Assembly: GCF_029210365.1 (NCBI RefSeq)
Contig: NZ_JARGES010000043.1
Coordinates: 496,001-560,000, forward strand
Source: Mesorhizobium sp. YIM 152430
GTDB taxonomy: Bacteria; Pseudomonadota; Alphaproteobacteria; Rhizobiales; Rhizobiaceae
Length of the DNA stretch: 64,000 bases
Direction: 5' to 3'
Shown: positions 55,782-64,000 of the stretch, in pieces
How the letters are laid out: the number at the start of each line of letters is the position of its first letter
Position numbering within the stretch: position 1 is the stretch's first letter
Notes under the pieces: model-generated
What the model saw: the letters and a program-made list of their open reading frames with translations, nothing else
The model's database searches: none
What the model was told of the DNA's origin: nothing
Translations under genes and position numbers: made by a program

Positions 55782-56501
55782 TTAATGCGCCTCCAGCGAC
55801 AGGCTCAACAACCGCGCCTGCAATTCCGCATCCGCCGCAAGCTCCGCCATCTCCCCACGATGCACGATCCGCCCGTCGTCGATGACGGCCACCGTCCGCC
55901 CCAATGCCTTGGCGAAGAGGAAATTCTGTTCGACGAGCAGGATGGTCGTCTCCTCGCCGATTTCGCGGAAAGCGTCGATCATGTTGCGGATGATCGCCGG
56001 GGCGAGGCCCTTGGTCGGCTCGTCGATCAGGATCAGGTCGCGTCGCTCGATGATGGCGCGGGAGATGGCGAGCATCTGCTTTTGTCCGCCGGACAATGCG
56101 TGCGCCTGGCGGTCCCGGAACTTTTCCATCGCCGGGAAGATCGCATGGACCCGGTCGAGCCGCGCCTTGTCGAAGCGGCCGTGCGTGGCGGCGAGGCGCA
56201 TGTTTTCCTCGACCGTCAGCCCGCCGAAAATGCCCATGTTCTCCGGCACGAAGGCGATGCCGAGCCGGGCGATGTCCGATGTGTGCATGGCAGTGATGTC
56301 GCGGCCGCGAAAGACGATCGCGCCCTTCTTCGCCTTCCACAGGCCCATGATCGTGCGCAAAGTCGTCGTCTTGCCGGCGCCGTTGCGGCCGAGCAGCACA
56401 TGGACGCCGCCCTCCGGCACGTCGAGCGCGATGCCGTGCAGGATGTGATATTGCGCGATGTCGGTGTGGACGTCGTCGAGCCGCAGGACCGCGTTCCTCA
56501 T
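55782..56501 (-). CDS. Branched-chain-type ABC transporter, ATP-binding protein LivF (cluster 2)
   Basis: The 239-residue LivF-type ATPase has Walker A GRNGAGKTT, LGIAFVPENMGIFGGLTVEE, signature LSGGQKQM, Walker B LILIDEPTKGLAP, and LVEQN instead of the usual switch His position. ATG 56501 overlaps the livG stop by four bases. It serves the importer of unknown substrate. Confidence 0.9.
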   Translation of the reverse strand: MRNAVLRLDDVHTDIAQYHILHGIALDVPEGGVHVLLGRNGAGKTTTLRTIMGLWKAKKGAIVFRGRDITAMHTSDIARLGIAFVPENMGIFGGLTVEENMRLAATHGRFDKARLDRVHAIFPAMEKFRDRQAHALSGGQKQMLAISRAIIERRDLILIDEPTKGLAPAIIRNMIDAFREIGEETTILLVEQNFLFAKALGRTVAVIDDGRIVHRGEMAELAADAELQARLLSLSLEAH

Positions 56502-57262
56502 GTCATCTCCTCCCCGCCGACGCCCAGATAGATCTCGCGCACGATGGGCAGCGCCATCACCTCGGCCGGCTTCCCGTCGGCGACGAGCTCGCCATTGTGA
56601 AGCACCACGATGCGGTCGGCGAGCGCGCGCACCACGTCCATCTTGTGCTCGACCAGCAGGATGGTCTTGGACCGGTCTTTCTTGAGGTCGGCGATGAGTT
56701 CGAGGATCACCGGCGCCTCGTCGACCGACATGCCGGCGGTGGGCTCGTCGAACATGAAGATGTCCGGCTCCATCGCCGCCAGCATCGCGACTTCGAGCTT
56801 GCGCTGGTCGCCATGCGGCAGGGCGGAGGCGGGCAGATGGACGACCGAGGACAGGCGCGTCTGCTCGATGTAGCGCGCGGCCTTGTCGGCGAGGTCGGTG
56901 AGGCTGGCCGCGTTGCGCAACGCCGACGGACCCTGCCCGGCCTTGGCCTGGACCGCGAGGCGGACGTTTTCGAGCACGGTCAGCTTGGGAAAGAGATTGG
57001 TCAATTGGAAGGCGCGGCCGATGCCGGCCTTGGCGCGGGCCGAGGCCGACAGCCGCGTGATCTCCGTCTCGCCCTTGAAGATGCGGCCCTCGGTCGGCTT
57101 CAACTGGCCGGAGACGAGGTTGAACCACGTCGTCTTGCCGGCGCCGTTGGGCCCGACGATCACGGTCAACTCGCCCGGCTGGAACGCGCAGGTGACATCG
57201 TTCACCGCAGCGTGGCCGCCGAAGCGGATCGTCAGGTTTTCTGTTCGAATGGAGGGGGTCAA
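56498..57262 (-). CDS. Branched-chain-type ABC transporter, ATP-binding protein LivG (cluster 2)
   Basis: The 254-residue LivG-type ATPase has Walker A GPNGAGKTT, KAGIGRAFQLTNLFPKLTVL, the degenerate signature LPHGDQRKLEVAML, Walker B IFMFDEPTAGMS, and LLVEHKMDVVRAL. It overlaps livF by four bases. A 150-base gap with a strong hairpin separates it from the binding-protein gene upstream. Confidence 0.9.
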   Translation of the reverse strand: MTPSIRTENLTIRFGGHAAVNDVTCAFQPGELTVIVGPNGAGKTTWFNLVSGQLKPTEGRIFKGETEITRLSASARAKAGIGRAFQLTNLFPKLTVLENVRLAVQAKAGQGPSALRNAASLTDLADKAARYIEQTRLSSVVHLPASALPHGDQRKLEVAMLAAMEPDIFMFDEPTAGMSVDEAPVILELIADLKKDRSKTILLVEHKMDVVRALADRIVVLHNGELVADGKPAEVMALPIVREIYLGVGGEEMT

Positions 57263-57378
57263 TGTTCTTGCAGCCCATCTGAGGAAAGCGCAGCCGCAAT
57301 GGCGGCGCTTGTCCAGCCTGGTTTCCTCTCCCCGGGGCAGAGGGAAAGGTGGCCCGAAAGGCCGGAGTGGGGGTGATA

Positions 57379-57402
57379 CGTTCCCGGCTAAGGCCGGGAA
57401 CG
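57379..57402 (-). terminator. Intercistronic stem-loop behind the cluster-2 binding-protein gene
   Basis: CGTTCCCGGC and GCCGGGAACG form a perfect ten-pair stem with a TAAG loop, just beyond the stop of the binding-protein gene. No T run follows. Between it and livG, at about 57325-57375, are further small palindromes (CCTCT/AGAGG, GGCC/GGCC). As in cluster 1, this should damp read-through from the binding protein into the ATPase and permease genes. Confidence 0.75.
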
Positions 57403-57412
57403 ATCGAACATA

Positions 57413-58606
57413 CTACTCCTGGTTGTTTCGTCCCACCGGAATGTCCATCTCGGACGCCGGGATTTCGCGAACCAGCTCCGGGACGGCCCACTCGACGCCG
57501 TCCTGAACCGCGATCTTGAAATGGTACATGGATTGCAGCGCCTGGTGGTCTTCCGGGCGGAAGGTCATTTCGCCCTTCGGCGTGTCGAACGACATGCCTT
57601 CCATGGTCGATATCAGCGTCTCGGTGTCCCAGTCCTCGGCGGTTTCCAGCGCCTTGACGATGGCCATGGCCGACGCCATGCCGCCGGCGGTGAAGAAGTC
57701 CGGCGGCGAGTTGTAGCGTTCCATGTGCTGTTCGACGAGCCAATCGTTCACCGGGTTCTCCGGCAACTCGTAGTAATAATAGATCGCGCCTTCCATGCCC
57801 GGCACCTGCTTGTAGGAGACGAGCGCGGGCAGGATGTTGCCGCCGGTCGACAGCTCGATGTCGTAGCGGTCGAGACCGGCCGAGGCGAGCGGCGTCATGG
57901 CGTCGATGCCGGCGACATAGATCATGATGACCTTGCGGCCCGGCTGGTCGCGCAGCGCCGCCGTCAGGCGCTCGATGGTGGCGGTGAAATCGGTCGTCTG
58001 CTGGGGCACATATTCCTCGGCGACGAGATTGGCGCCGGTCCCTTCCAGCGCGGCCTTGAAGGCGGCGACACCGTCGCGGCCGAAGGCGTAATCCTGCGCC
58101 AGCGTGGCGACGTAGAGGTTCTCGTCGGGCGCAAGGGCAAGCGCCTGCGCCTGCATGTCCATCGACGAGTTGCGCGAGGTCTTGAAGACGTAGCGGTTGG
58201 AATCCGCGCCTGTCAGCCCGTCGGCGACGGCCGGCTCGACCACGAGGATGCGTTCATATTCGGCGGCGACCGGCAGAAGCGCCATCGCCACGCCCGACGA
58301 GGTGTCGCCGACCGCGATCAGCGCGTCGTCGTCGCCGTAAGCCTCGGCGAGAAGCGCGCGCGCGACATCCGGCTTGAACTGCGTGTCCTTCCTGATGATC
58401 TCGATCTTGCGGCCCTTGACCTCCATCGTGCCGTCGGTCGCATATTCGAGGCCCATCTCGAAGCCGGTTTGGGTCTGCTTCGAATAGGCTTCCAGCGGCG
58501 ATCCCGACAGGCCGTGCAGAAGGGCGATCCTGACCGGGTCATCCTGCGCCCCGGCGGGCATGACGAAGGCGCAGGACAGGGCCAGCGCGGCAAACCATTT
58601 CTTCAT
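57413..58606 (-). CDS. ABC transporter substrate-binding protein (Peripla_BP_6, cluster 2)
   Basis: The 397-residue periplasmic protein has signal peptide MKKWFAALALSCAFVMPAGA. It has the two-lobed fold: VRIALLHGLSGSPLEAYSKQ, RKDTQFKPDVARALLAEAY, AVGDTSSGVAMALLPVA, VATLAQDYAFGRDGVAAFKA. It differs from the cluster-1 binding protein throughout, so the ligand is probably different; it resembles amide/urea or carboxylate binders only in general fold. It is the first gene of the second ABC operon and divergent from a PAS-LuxR regulator gene. Confidence 0.9.
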   Translation of the reverse strand: MKKWFAALALSCAFVMPAGAQDDPVRIALLHGLSGSPLEAYSKQTQTGFEMGLEYATDGTMEVKGRKIEIIRKDTQFKPDVARALLAEAYGDDDALIAVGDTSSGVAMALLPVAAEYERILVVEPAVADGLTGADSNRYVFKTSRNSSMDMQAQALALAPDENLYVATLAQDYAFGRDGVAAFKAALEGTGANLVAEEYVPQQTTDFTATIERLTAALRDQPGRKVIMIYVAGIDAMTPLASAGLDRYDIELSTGGNILPALVSYKQVPGMEGAIYYYYELPENPVNDWLVEQHMERYNSPPDFFTAGGMASAMAIVKALETAEDWDTETLISTMEGMSFDTPKGEMTFRPEDHQALQSMYHFKIAVQDGVEWAVPELVREIPASEMDIPVGRNNQE

Positions 58607-58808
58607 GTACTTTCCTCCCGAAAGCGATTGAGCTGGTCGAAATTCGGCAAAGCACCGCCACAGCCGCCGAAGACGGTTGATTTTTGGTCCGGCACTCGCG
58701 ACTGTCCTCCCGGTTCGCGATGTCGCAGGTCATGGCCGGCCGCATCGTGAAATCCTGCCCAAACTATCGGCGAAAGCACGGTTTTTCCGCAATATCGTAG
58801 AAATACGC

Positions 58809-59369
58809 ATGACAGACGACATGTTCGACTACGCAAAGCTCGCCTTCGACCACGCGCCCGTCGGGCTCGTTGTCACGGAAAGCCGCGTCATTCGCGCCTG
58901 CAATGCGGCTTTCTCGGAGATGTTCGGCTACCGGATCGACGAACTCGTCGACCAGTCATTCGCCTTCCTCTATCCCAGCCAGGAAGAGTTCGTGCGCATC
59001 CGCGACGTTGGCGTGGAACCGCTCAGGAAGGACAACCGCTATTCCGACGAGCGGATCATGGCCAGAAAGGGCGGCGCCTTGTTCTGGTGCCGGGTGCGGG
59101 GCCATTCTCTGACGCGCGAGGATGACCCGCTGGGCCGCGCCGTCTGGAGTTTCGCGGACCTGTCGCAGGTGCGCCAGGTGCTTGCGCTGTCCACCCGCGA
59201 AAGGCAGATCGTGATGCATCTGGGCGAGGGGCGCACCTCGAAGGAGATCGCGCGGATGCTCGACGTTTCGCCGCGCACGGTTGAGGCGTATCGCGCGCGG
59301 CTTTTGAAGAAATGCGGAGCCGTCAACGTGGCCGAACTGCTTTCACATCTGAGCTCGATGCCGCACTGA
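58809..59369 (+). CDS. PAS domain LuxR-type transcriptional regulator
   Basis: The 186-residue regulator joins a PAS sensor (about 8-115: LAFDHAPVGLVVTESRVIRA, AFSEMFGYRIDELV, SFAFLYPSQEEF) to a LuxR helix-turn-helix (about 125-180: LSTRERQIVMHLGEGRTSKE, IARMLDVSPRTVEAYRARLL). There is no receiver domain or heme-binding His I can confirm. It is divergent from the ABC binding-protein gene across 202 bases and convergent with the SDR gene. It most likely senses a small molecule and controls this cluster (inference). Confidence 0.88.
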   Translation: MTDDMFDYAKLAFDHAPVGLVVTESRVIRACNAAFSEMFGYRIDELVDQSFAFLYPSQEEFVRIRDVGVEPLRKDNRYSDERIMARKGGALFWCRVRGHSLTREDDPLGRAVWSFADLSQVRQVLALSTRERQIVMHLGEGRTSKEIARMLDVSPRTVEAYRARLLKKCGAVNVAELLSHLSSMPH

Positions 59370-59377
59370 AGTCTGGT

Positions 59378-60112
59378 CTAGACGTGCTGGCCGCCATTGA
59401 TATGGATTTCGGCGCCAGTGACGTAGGAGGACTGGTCGGAGCACAGGAAGAAGATCGTGTCGGCGACTTCCGCCGTCGAACCGAGGCGGCGCAGCGGGAT
59501 GGTCTCGACGATCTTCTCGGTCCCCGGCGAGAGAATCGCCGTGTCGATCTCGCCCGGCGCGATCGAGTTCACCCGGATGCCATGCGGGCCGAAATCGGCG
59601 GCCATCTCGCGCGACAGCGAGGACAGCGCCGCCTTCGACGTCGCATAGGCCGTTCCGGCGAAGGGATGGACGCGACTGCCGACGATCGAGGTGACGTTGA
59701 CGATCGAGCCCTTGGCGGCGGCCAGTTCCTTGAAAAGCCCGCGTGCGAGCATGATCGGGGCGAAGAAATTGACCTGGAAGACGTCGCGCCAGACATGCAT
59801 CGGCGTCTCGATCGAGTTCATCCGTCCGCCCTTGTCGAGCTTGGGCGAAATGGCGGCATTGTTGATCAGCGCATGGAGCTGGCCGCCGGTTTCTTCGAGC
59901 CGGTGGCGGATGTTCGCCACCGCCGATCCGACATCCTCGGGGTCGGAGAGGTCGATCTTGATGTGGTCTTCCGGGCCTTGCGGCCAGGGGCAATCCTCGG
60001 CGAAAGCATTGCGCGAACAGGTGATGACGCGCCAGCCCTCGCGCGAGAAGCGCTTGACCGTTGCGTGCCCGATGCCCCGGCTCGCGCCGGTCAAAACCAG
60101 TGTCTTTTGCAT
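59378..60112 (-). CDS. SDR family oxidoreductase
   Basis: The 244-residue classical SDR has cofactor loop TGASRGIGHATVKR, NNAAISPKLD, NVTSIVGSRVHPFAGTAYAT with catalytic YATSK, and RVNSIAPGEIDTAI. It ends TGAEIHINGGQHV. GGAG lies five bases before the second Met at 60112, which I prefer to the first (60115, two bases). Substrate unknown. It ends eight bases after the convergent regulator gene and belongs by position to the second ABC/hydrolase group. Confidence 0.88.
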   Translation of the reverse strand: MQKTLVLTGASRGIGHATVKRFSREGWRVITCSRNAFAEDCPWPQGPEDHIKIDLSDPEDVGSAVANIRHRLEETGGQLHALINNAAISPKLDKGGRMNSIETPMHVWRDVFQVNFFAPIMLARGLFKELAAAKGSIVNVTSIVGSRVHPFAGTAYATSKAALSSLSREMAADFGPHGIRVNSIAPGEIDTAILSPGTEKIVETIPLRRLGSTAEVADTIFFLCSDQSSYVTGAEIHINGGQHV

Positions 60113-60258
60113 CATCTCTCCGGCCGGATGGGTAAACCTGACGCTATGTAGAGAGTTTGCGCGGCGGAAGCGAGTGCAACAATACGTGTTGACGCATGTG
60201 TCGCTCCTGCCGCCCGCGCGGCAGGGGTCCTATGCCTGCCGCCCGCAGCGTAAAGGGG

Positions 60259-61506
60259 CTATGCCGCCCGCGCGCCGCGCATCCTGGTCCGCCACAGGAT
60301 CATCGCCATGATCACGACATTCATCAGGTTCCAGGCGATGCCGTTCAGGAACGCGGCCTGATACGAGCCGGTGATGTCGTAGATCAGCCCCGACAGCCAT
60401 CCGCCGAGCGCCATGCCGACGATCGTCGCCATGATGACGAGGCCGACGCGCTGTCCCGCCTCGTGCGCCGGCAGGTATTCGCGCACGATGATGGCATAGC
60501 TCGGAACGATGCCGCCCTGCGACAGGCCGAAGACCAGCGAGACCACATAGAGCGAGGCGAGCCCGTCGAACGGAATGTAGGCTGCGAGCGCCAGCATCTG
60601 GAAGACGGAGCCGAGAAGCAGCGTCTTCACGCCGCCGATATGGTCGGCAAGAAAGCCCGATGCGAGCCGGCTGACGACGCCGCCGATCAGCATCAGCGAC
60701 AGCATTTCCGCGCCCACGCCGACCCCGAAGCCGAGATCGACGCAATAGGCGACGATGTGGACCTGCGGCATCGACATGGCGACGCAGCACCCCAGCCCGG
60801 CGATCGAAAGGAGGATCTGGAGTTGGCGGGGCGAGAGGTCGATCGACCGAACCGGCTTCGGCACCACGGCATGGGTGCCGGAGCCAAGGTCCGGCGCGCG
60901 CGCCTTGAGGAACATCAGCGCCAGCGGAACCATGGTGACGAGCGCGAAGGCGCCGATGCCGAAATAGGTCGTGCGCCAGCCCCAATCGGGCAGGAATGCC
61001 TGAATGACCAGCGGCCAGATCGCGCCGGCGAAATAGTTGCCGCTCGCCGCCGCCGCCACTGCGACCCCGCGGCGCTTGACGAACCAGTGGGAGATGTCGG
61101 CGATCAGCGGGCCGAACGTCGCCGCCGCACCGAAGCCGATCAGCGTCTGCACGATCGCGAACACCCAGATCGAGGGCGCCAGCGCCGCCGCCGCATAACC
61201 GATGCCGAGCGCCAGCGCCGAGCCAATGACGGGAAGCAATATGCCTGCCTTGTCGACGAACCGGCCCATATAGACGTTGCCGACGGCAAACCCGACCATG
61301 GTCATCGTGTAGGGCAGGGAGGAGGCGGCGCGCATCGTGCCGAACTCGGCCTCGATCGCCGGCATGACGACGACGACCGACCACATGCCGACCGAACCGA
61401 TCGTGGCGATCAGCACCGACATGACGAGCCGCGTCCAGGCATAGCGGCCGTCGATCTGGCTGATCCGGTCGCGCGCGGGCCGGTCGGGAGCGGGCATCGG
61501 TTCCAT
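60259..61506 (-). CDS. MFS transporter
   Basis: The 415-residue inner-membrane protein has 12 hydrophobic segments in two halves. MFS motifs are MGRFVDKAGILLPVIGSALA after helix 2, WGWRTTYFGIGAFALVT, and in the second half SRLASGFLADHIGGVKTLL. It resembles the oxalate/formate or monocarboxylate porter group only in general. GAGGAG stands before ATG 61506. It lies downstream of nothing coupled, 147 bases before the SDR on the same strand; the two may be related in function. Confidence 0.9.
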   Translation of the reverse strand: MEPMPAPDRPARDRISQIDGRYAWTRLVMSVLIATIGSVGMWSVVVVMPAIEAEFGTMRAASSLPYTMTMVGFAVGNVYMGRFVDKAGILLPVIGSALALGIGYAAAALAPSIWVFAIVQTLIGFGAAATFGPLIADISHWFVKRRGVAVAAAASGNYFAGAIWPLVIQAFLPDWGWRTTYFGIGAFALVTMVPLALMFLKARAPDLGSGTHAVVPKPVRSIDLSPRQLQILLSIAGLGCCVAMSMPQVHIVAYCVDLGFGVGVGAEMLSLMLIGGVVSRLASGFLADHIGGVKTLLLGSVFQMLALAAYIPFDGLASLYVVSLVFGLSQGGIVPSYAIIVREYLPAHEAGQRVGLVIMATIVGMALGGWLSGLIYDITGSYQAAFLNGIAWNLMNVVIMAMILWRTRMRGARAA

Positions 61507-61586
61507 TGGTTCTCCTCAACGCTTGGTAGCGGCCCGCTGCCTCCGCCGTCAGCGCCAGAACGCGCCAACGACCAAGCCAGTTCAAC

Positions 61587-61630
61587 CACCGGACCGACAA
61601 GGGGGAGCCGGTTTCGGATGATTCCGATGC
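61587..61630. repeat. Degenerate hairpin repeat, copy C, behind the TauE/SafE gene
   Basis: CCACCGGACCGACAAGG to GATTCCGATGC matches copy B (49718-49765) at most positions, and both keep GATTCCGATGC at the right end. The left arm has lost several pairs. It lies one base beyond the TauE/SafE stop codon, the same placement as copies A and B. Confidence 0.6.
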
Positions 61631-61631
61631 G

Positions 61632-62399
61632 TCAGAAAACCTGCCCGATGCCCTGCCGCAGAAGGTCGAGCGCCAGAAGCGAGATGCCGATCCGGAAAAA
61701 GCGCCGAAACTGCGCTTCGGGCAGGCGTTCCAGCCATTTCGATCCATAGACCGTTCCGAGATATCCGGATGCGATCATGAGAGCCACCAGCGGCACCCAG
61801 GCTGCGAAGGCGAAGCCGGCCAGCCCGAAGACGACGATCTTCAGCGCGTGCTGGATGGTCATGCCGGCGGCGTGCGTGGCGACCAGCGCCTTGCGGTCGT
61901 CGGGAATGATCTGCGCGAAGACGGAGGAGAGCAGCGGCCCCGTCGCGCCGACCATCATCGTCAAAAGCGCCGTCGCGGCGCTGCCGACCGCCAGCCCGGC
62001 CCGCCCGAGCTTGTCGAAGCCGGGAATTTTGCTCCAGGTCACGATCAGGATGAAGCCGCCGAGGACGAGCTTCAGGAGCGCATCGGGCAATTGCACCACG
62101 ACGAAGGCGCCGGCCACCGCGCCGATCAGCGATCCGATCAGGAAGGGCCCGAAGATGTCGTGCCGGACGAACGGCCGCTGGTGCCACGCGCGGCCCGTAT
62201 TGGAGCCGAGCTGAACCGCGCCGTGAACGGGGATCAGCGCCGCGACGGGCAGAAACAGCCCCATCAGCGCCAGCATGGCGACCCCGCCGCCCACGCCGAA
62301 AGCAGCCGTCAGCGCGGAGGTGAAGAAGCTCGCGACGACGAGCAGTCCCGCCGCCCAGATTGCCAATCCATCGGGAAGGAGGCCGGCAATCGCCTGCAA
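61632..62399 (-). CDS. TauE/SafE family permease
   Basis: The 255-residue protein has about eight hydrophobic segments and the TauE/SafE pattern: FFTSALTAAFGVGGGVAMLA, PVHGAVQLGSNTGRAW, and MMVGATGPLLSSVFAQIIPD. Such proteins export sulfite, sulfoacetate or other small anions. The start is TTG at 62399 (no in-frame ATG nearby). It begins four bases after the upstream NDUFA9-like gene, so the two are probably cotranscribed. Confidence 0.85.
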   Translation of the reverse strand: MQAIAGLLPDGLAIWAAGLLVVASFFTSALTAAFGVGGGVAMLALMGLFLPVAALIPVHGAVQLGSNTGRAWHQRPFVRHDIFGPFLIGSLIGAVAGAFVVVQLPDALLKLVLGGFILIVTWSKIPGFDKLGRAGLAVGSAATALLTMMVGATGPLLSSVFAQIIPDDRKALVATHAAGMTIQHALKIVVFGLAGFAFAAWVPLVALMIASGYLGTVYGSKWLERLPEAQFRRFFRIGISLLALDLLRQGIGQVF

Positions 62400-62403
62400 T
62401 GGC

Positions 62404-63378
62404 CTACATGCCCTGCGGGCGGGTGAACTGGCCGGCCGCGCGATAGGTCCACAGATAGGTCGGCAGGATGGCTTCCATCGCCTGCGGGCGAATGCCGAGG
62501 CCCTCGAGCGTGCGGCCCTCGCTTGTCGCCTGCGGTGAGACGACGTTGTCGGTCTTGAGCAACTCCACCTGGTCGCGCGTCAGAAGCGGCTTCGGCATCC
62601 GGCCGAGGATCGCGCCCTGGATTTCGGCGATCTTCCAGGGGATGGTCACGAAGAGCCGCTTGCGGCCGACGATTTTCAGCATCAGCTTCATGCAATCGCG
62701 GAACGAAAGCGCTTCCGGTCCGCCCAGTTCATAGACCTTGCCGCCTGCGACCTCGCCGTCGACGGCGCGCGCGAAGGCTTCGGCGACGTCGCCGACATAG
62801 ACCGGCTGGAACATCGTTTTCCCGCCGCCGATCATCGGCAGTGCGGGTGCAAGCCGCGCCATGGCGGCGAAGCGGTTGAAGAACCCGTCCTCGGGACCGA
62901 AGACGATGGACGGGCGAAAGACGATCGCGTCCGGCAGCGTTTCGAACGCCGCCGCTTCGCCCTCGGCCTTGGTGCGGCCATAGTCGGAACTTGAGTTCGC
63001 ATCCGCGCCGATCGCCGACATCTGGATGAAGCGGGCGCCCGCGTCGCGCGCAGCTTCCGCCGCCATCCGCGCGCCGGCGGCCTGCACCGCATCGAAGGTC
63101 TGCGCGCCGCTTTCCGACAGGATGCCGACGAGATTGATCACCCAGGCCGCGCCCTCGACGGCCTTGTCGATCGAGGCGCGGTTGCGCAGGTTTCCACGCA
63201 CGGCATGGATCTGGCCGACATTGCCGAGCGGCTGCAAATGATGCGCCGTGTTCGGGTTGCGGCTGACGACGCGGATGCGATAGCCGCGCTTGGCCAGCGC
63301 GCGCACCACGTATCGGCCGACGAAACCGGAACCGCCGATAATCGTGACGAGGGGAGGAATCTGGGTGACGGGGGTCAT
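62404..63378 (-). CDS. NDUFA9-like atypical SDR (complex I-associated family)
   Basis: The 324-residue atypical SDR has dinucleotide loop IIGGSGFVGRYVVRAL, VSRNPN, MSAIGADANSSSDYGRTKAE, and FRPSIVFGPEDGFFNRFA. The YGRTKAEGE segment holds the Tyr-x-x-x-Lys. It matches the NDUFA9 family that in eukaryotes binds NADPH in complex I; in alphaproteobacteria the homologues are usually free proteins possibly acting on quinones or lipids. Location cytoplasmic or membrane-attached. Gene is divergent from gnd across 234 bases that hold no gene. Confidence 0.88.
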   Translation of the reverse strand: MTPVTQIPPLVTIIGGSGFVGRYVVRALAKRGYRIRVVSRNPNTAHHLQPLGNVGQIHAVRGNLRNRASIDKAVEGAAWVINLVGILSESGAQTFDAVQAAGARMAAEAARDAGARFIQMSAIGADANSSSDYGRTKAEGEAAAFETLPDAIVFRPSIVFGPEDGFFNRFAAMARLAPALPMIGGGKTMFQPVYVGDVAEAFARAVDGEVAGGKVYELGGPEALSFRDCMKLMLKIVGRKRLFVTIPWKIAEIQGAILGRMPKPLLTRDQVELLKTDNVVSPQATSEGRTLEGLGIRPQAMEAILPTYLWTYRAAGQFTRPQGM

Positions 63379-63612
63379 CGCGTCCTGCTCTTTGAAGCCT
63401 TCGCGGTTGTCTTAATCAGTTTGGATTGAAACGCAAAGAGCCAAGAGCCTTTCGCTTAAACAATGTTCCCCGTGCATGGCAGGCATTCCGTCTCGTGTGT
63501 TGACCGTCCTGTCCCGCGGCGCGACACCTTCGCTTCCGCTGCGTGAGTGGCGGCAATCAAGAATGAAGCATCGGGCAGATTCGATGCTCGCTCGAATTGA
63601 CCAGGGATGGAC

Positions 63613-64000
63613 ATGACCAAAGCGCATATCGGCCTCATCGGGCTTGGAACGATGGGCTCCAATCTCGCCTTGAACATCGCCGAAAAGGGCCATGCGGTTG
63701 CCGTCTACAACCGCACGGCGTCGAAGACCGGCGCCTTTTTCGAGAATGCCGCCAATCTGCGCGAGCGCATCGTGCCCTGTGCGACGCTGGCCGAATTCGT
63801 CGCCCAGATCCGCCCGCCGCGCCCGGTCATCCTGATGGTCCAGGCCGGCAAGGCGGTGGACGCGCAGATCGCCGAACTGCGCGAACATCTGGAAGCCGGC
63901 GACATGATCGTCGACGCCGGCAACGCCAATTTCCGCGACACGATCCGCCGCTTTGGCGAGCTTGACGGTTCCGGCCTCACCTTCGTCGGCATGGGAGTGT
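63613..64000 (+). CDS. gnd: 6-phosphogluconate dehydrogenase, N-terminal part
   Basis: Only the first 129 codons are in the window. The N-terminal Rossmann fold is clear: IGLIGLGTMGSNLALNIAEK, VAVYNRTASKTGAFFENA, and IVDAGNANFRDTIRRF. ATG 63613 was chosen because AGGG lies six bases upstream; ATG 63607 is too close to it. The enzyme oxidises 6-phosphogluconate to ribulose-5-phosphate and CO2 with NADP+. Confidence 0.9.
   Translation, partial: MTKAHIGLIGLGTMGSNLALNIAEKGHAVAVYNRTASKTGAFFENAANLRERIVPCATLAEFVAQIRPPRPVILMVQAGKAVDAQIAELREHLEAGDMIVDAGNANFRDTIRRFGELDGSGLTFVGMGV

Overview
The window is GC-rich, densely coded chromosomal DNA that looks like a member of the alphaproteobacterial order Hyphomicrobiales (Rhizobiales). 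Pointers are the order tRNA-Ala / TIGR02300 protein / aroA-cmk-rpsA, the class II (CP4-like) EPSP synthase, the Mur/SitABCD and Zur/ZnuABC pairs, an esterase-type kynurenine formamidase, and small hairpin repeats placed directly behind genes. I see no prophage, insertion sequence, integrase or CRISPR array.

Layout. 1-4.6 kb: end of an IlvD/Edd dehydratase with an RraA-like aldolase, then a convergent pair of secreted proteins (vanadium-type haloperoxidase and a CRTAC1/ASPIC protein). 4.7-9.5 kb: housekeeping block with tRNA-Ala(GGC), a TIGR02300 protein, aroA, cmk and rpsA, closed by a bidirectional terminator shared with a ParDE toxin-antitoxin pair. 10.2-11.7 kb: CsbD-like protein and an acetylpolyamine amidohydrolase. 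11.6-20.4 kb: a continuous zinc and manganese block, with a COG0523 GTPase, znuA, znuC-znuB-zur, mur and sitABCD. Three matching Zur-type palindromes and one Mur-type palindrome lie at the promoters. 20.4-30.1 kb: a GH13 alpha-glucosidase, then an aa3-type cytochrome oxidase set (subunit II, a fused subunit I-III, CtaG and small membrane proteins) and an unusual 822-residue fusion of a short-chain dehydrogenase with SPW and VKOR-like membrane domains.

30.1-45.6 kb: a tryptophan-degradation island. KynA, KynB and KynU would convert tryptophan to anthranilate. An anthranilate-CoA ligase and a 762-residue monooxygenase-reductase fusion would dearomatise it as the CoA thioester. An acyl-CoA dehydrogenase, an enoyl-CoA hydratase, an SDR and a RidA protein could finish it, and a branched-chain-type ABC importer could supply substrate. 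A MarR regulator and two abutting 14-bp palindromes in the divergent promoter are the likely switch. Eight genes in this island are joined end to end by 4-7-base overlaps.

45.6-50.3 kb: a stand-alone Lrp ligand-binding domain, a candidate small RNA with two anti-Shine-Dalgarno-type loops, polA, a LysE exporter and a Cu/Zn superoxide dismutase. 50.4-52.6 kb: a class A penicillin-binding protein. 52.6-61.5 kb: a second ABC importer island of unknown substrate with an alpha/beta hydrolase, a PAS-LuxR regulator, an SDR and an MFS transporter. 61.6-64 kb: a TauE/SafE permease, an NDUFA9-like protein and the start of a 6-phosphogluconate dehydrogenase.
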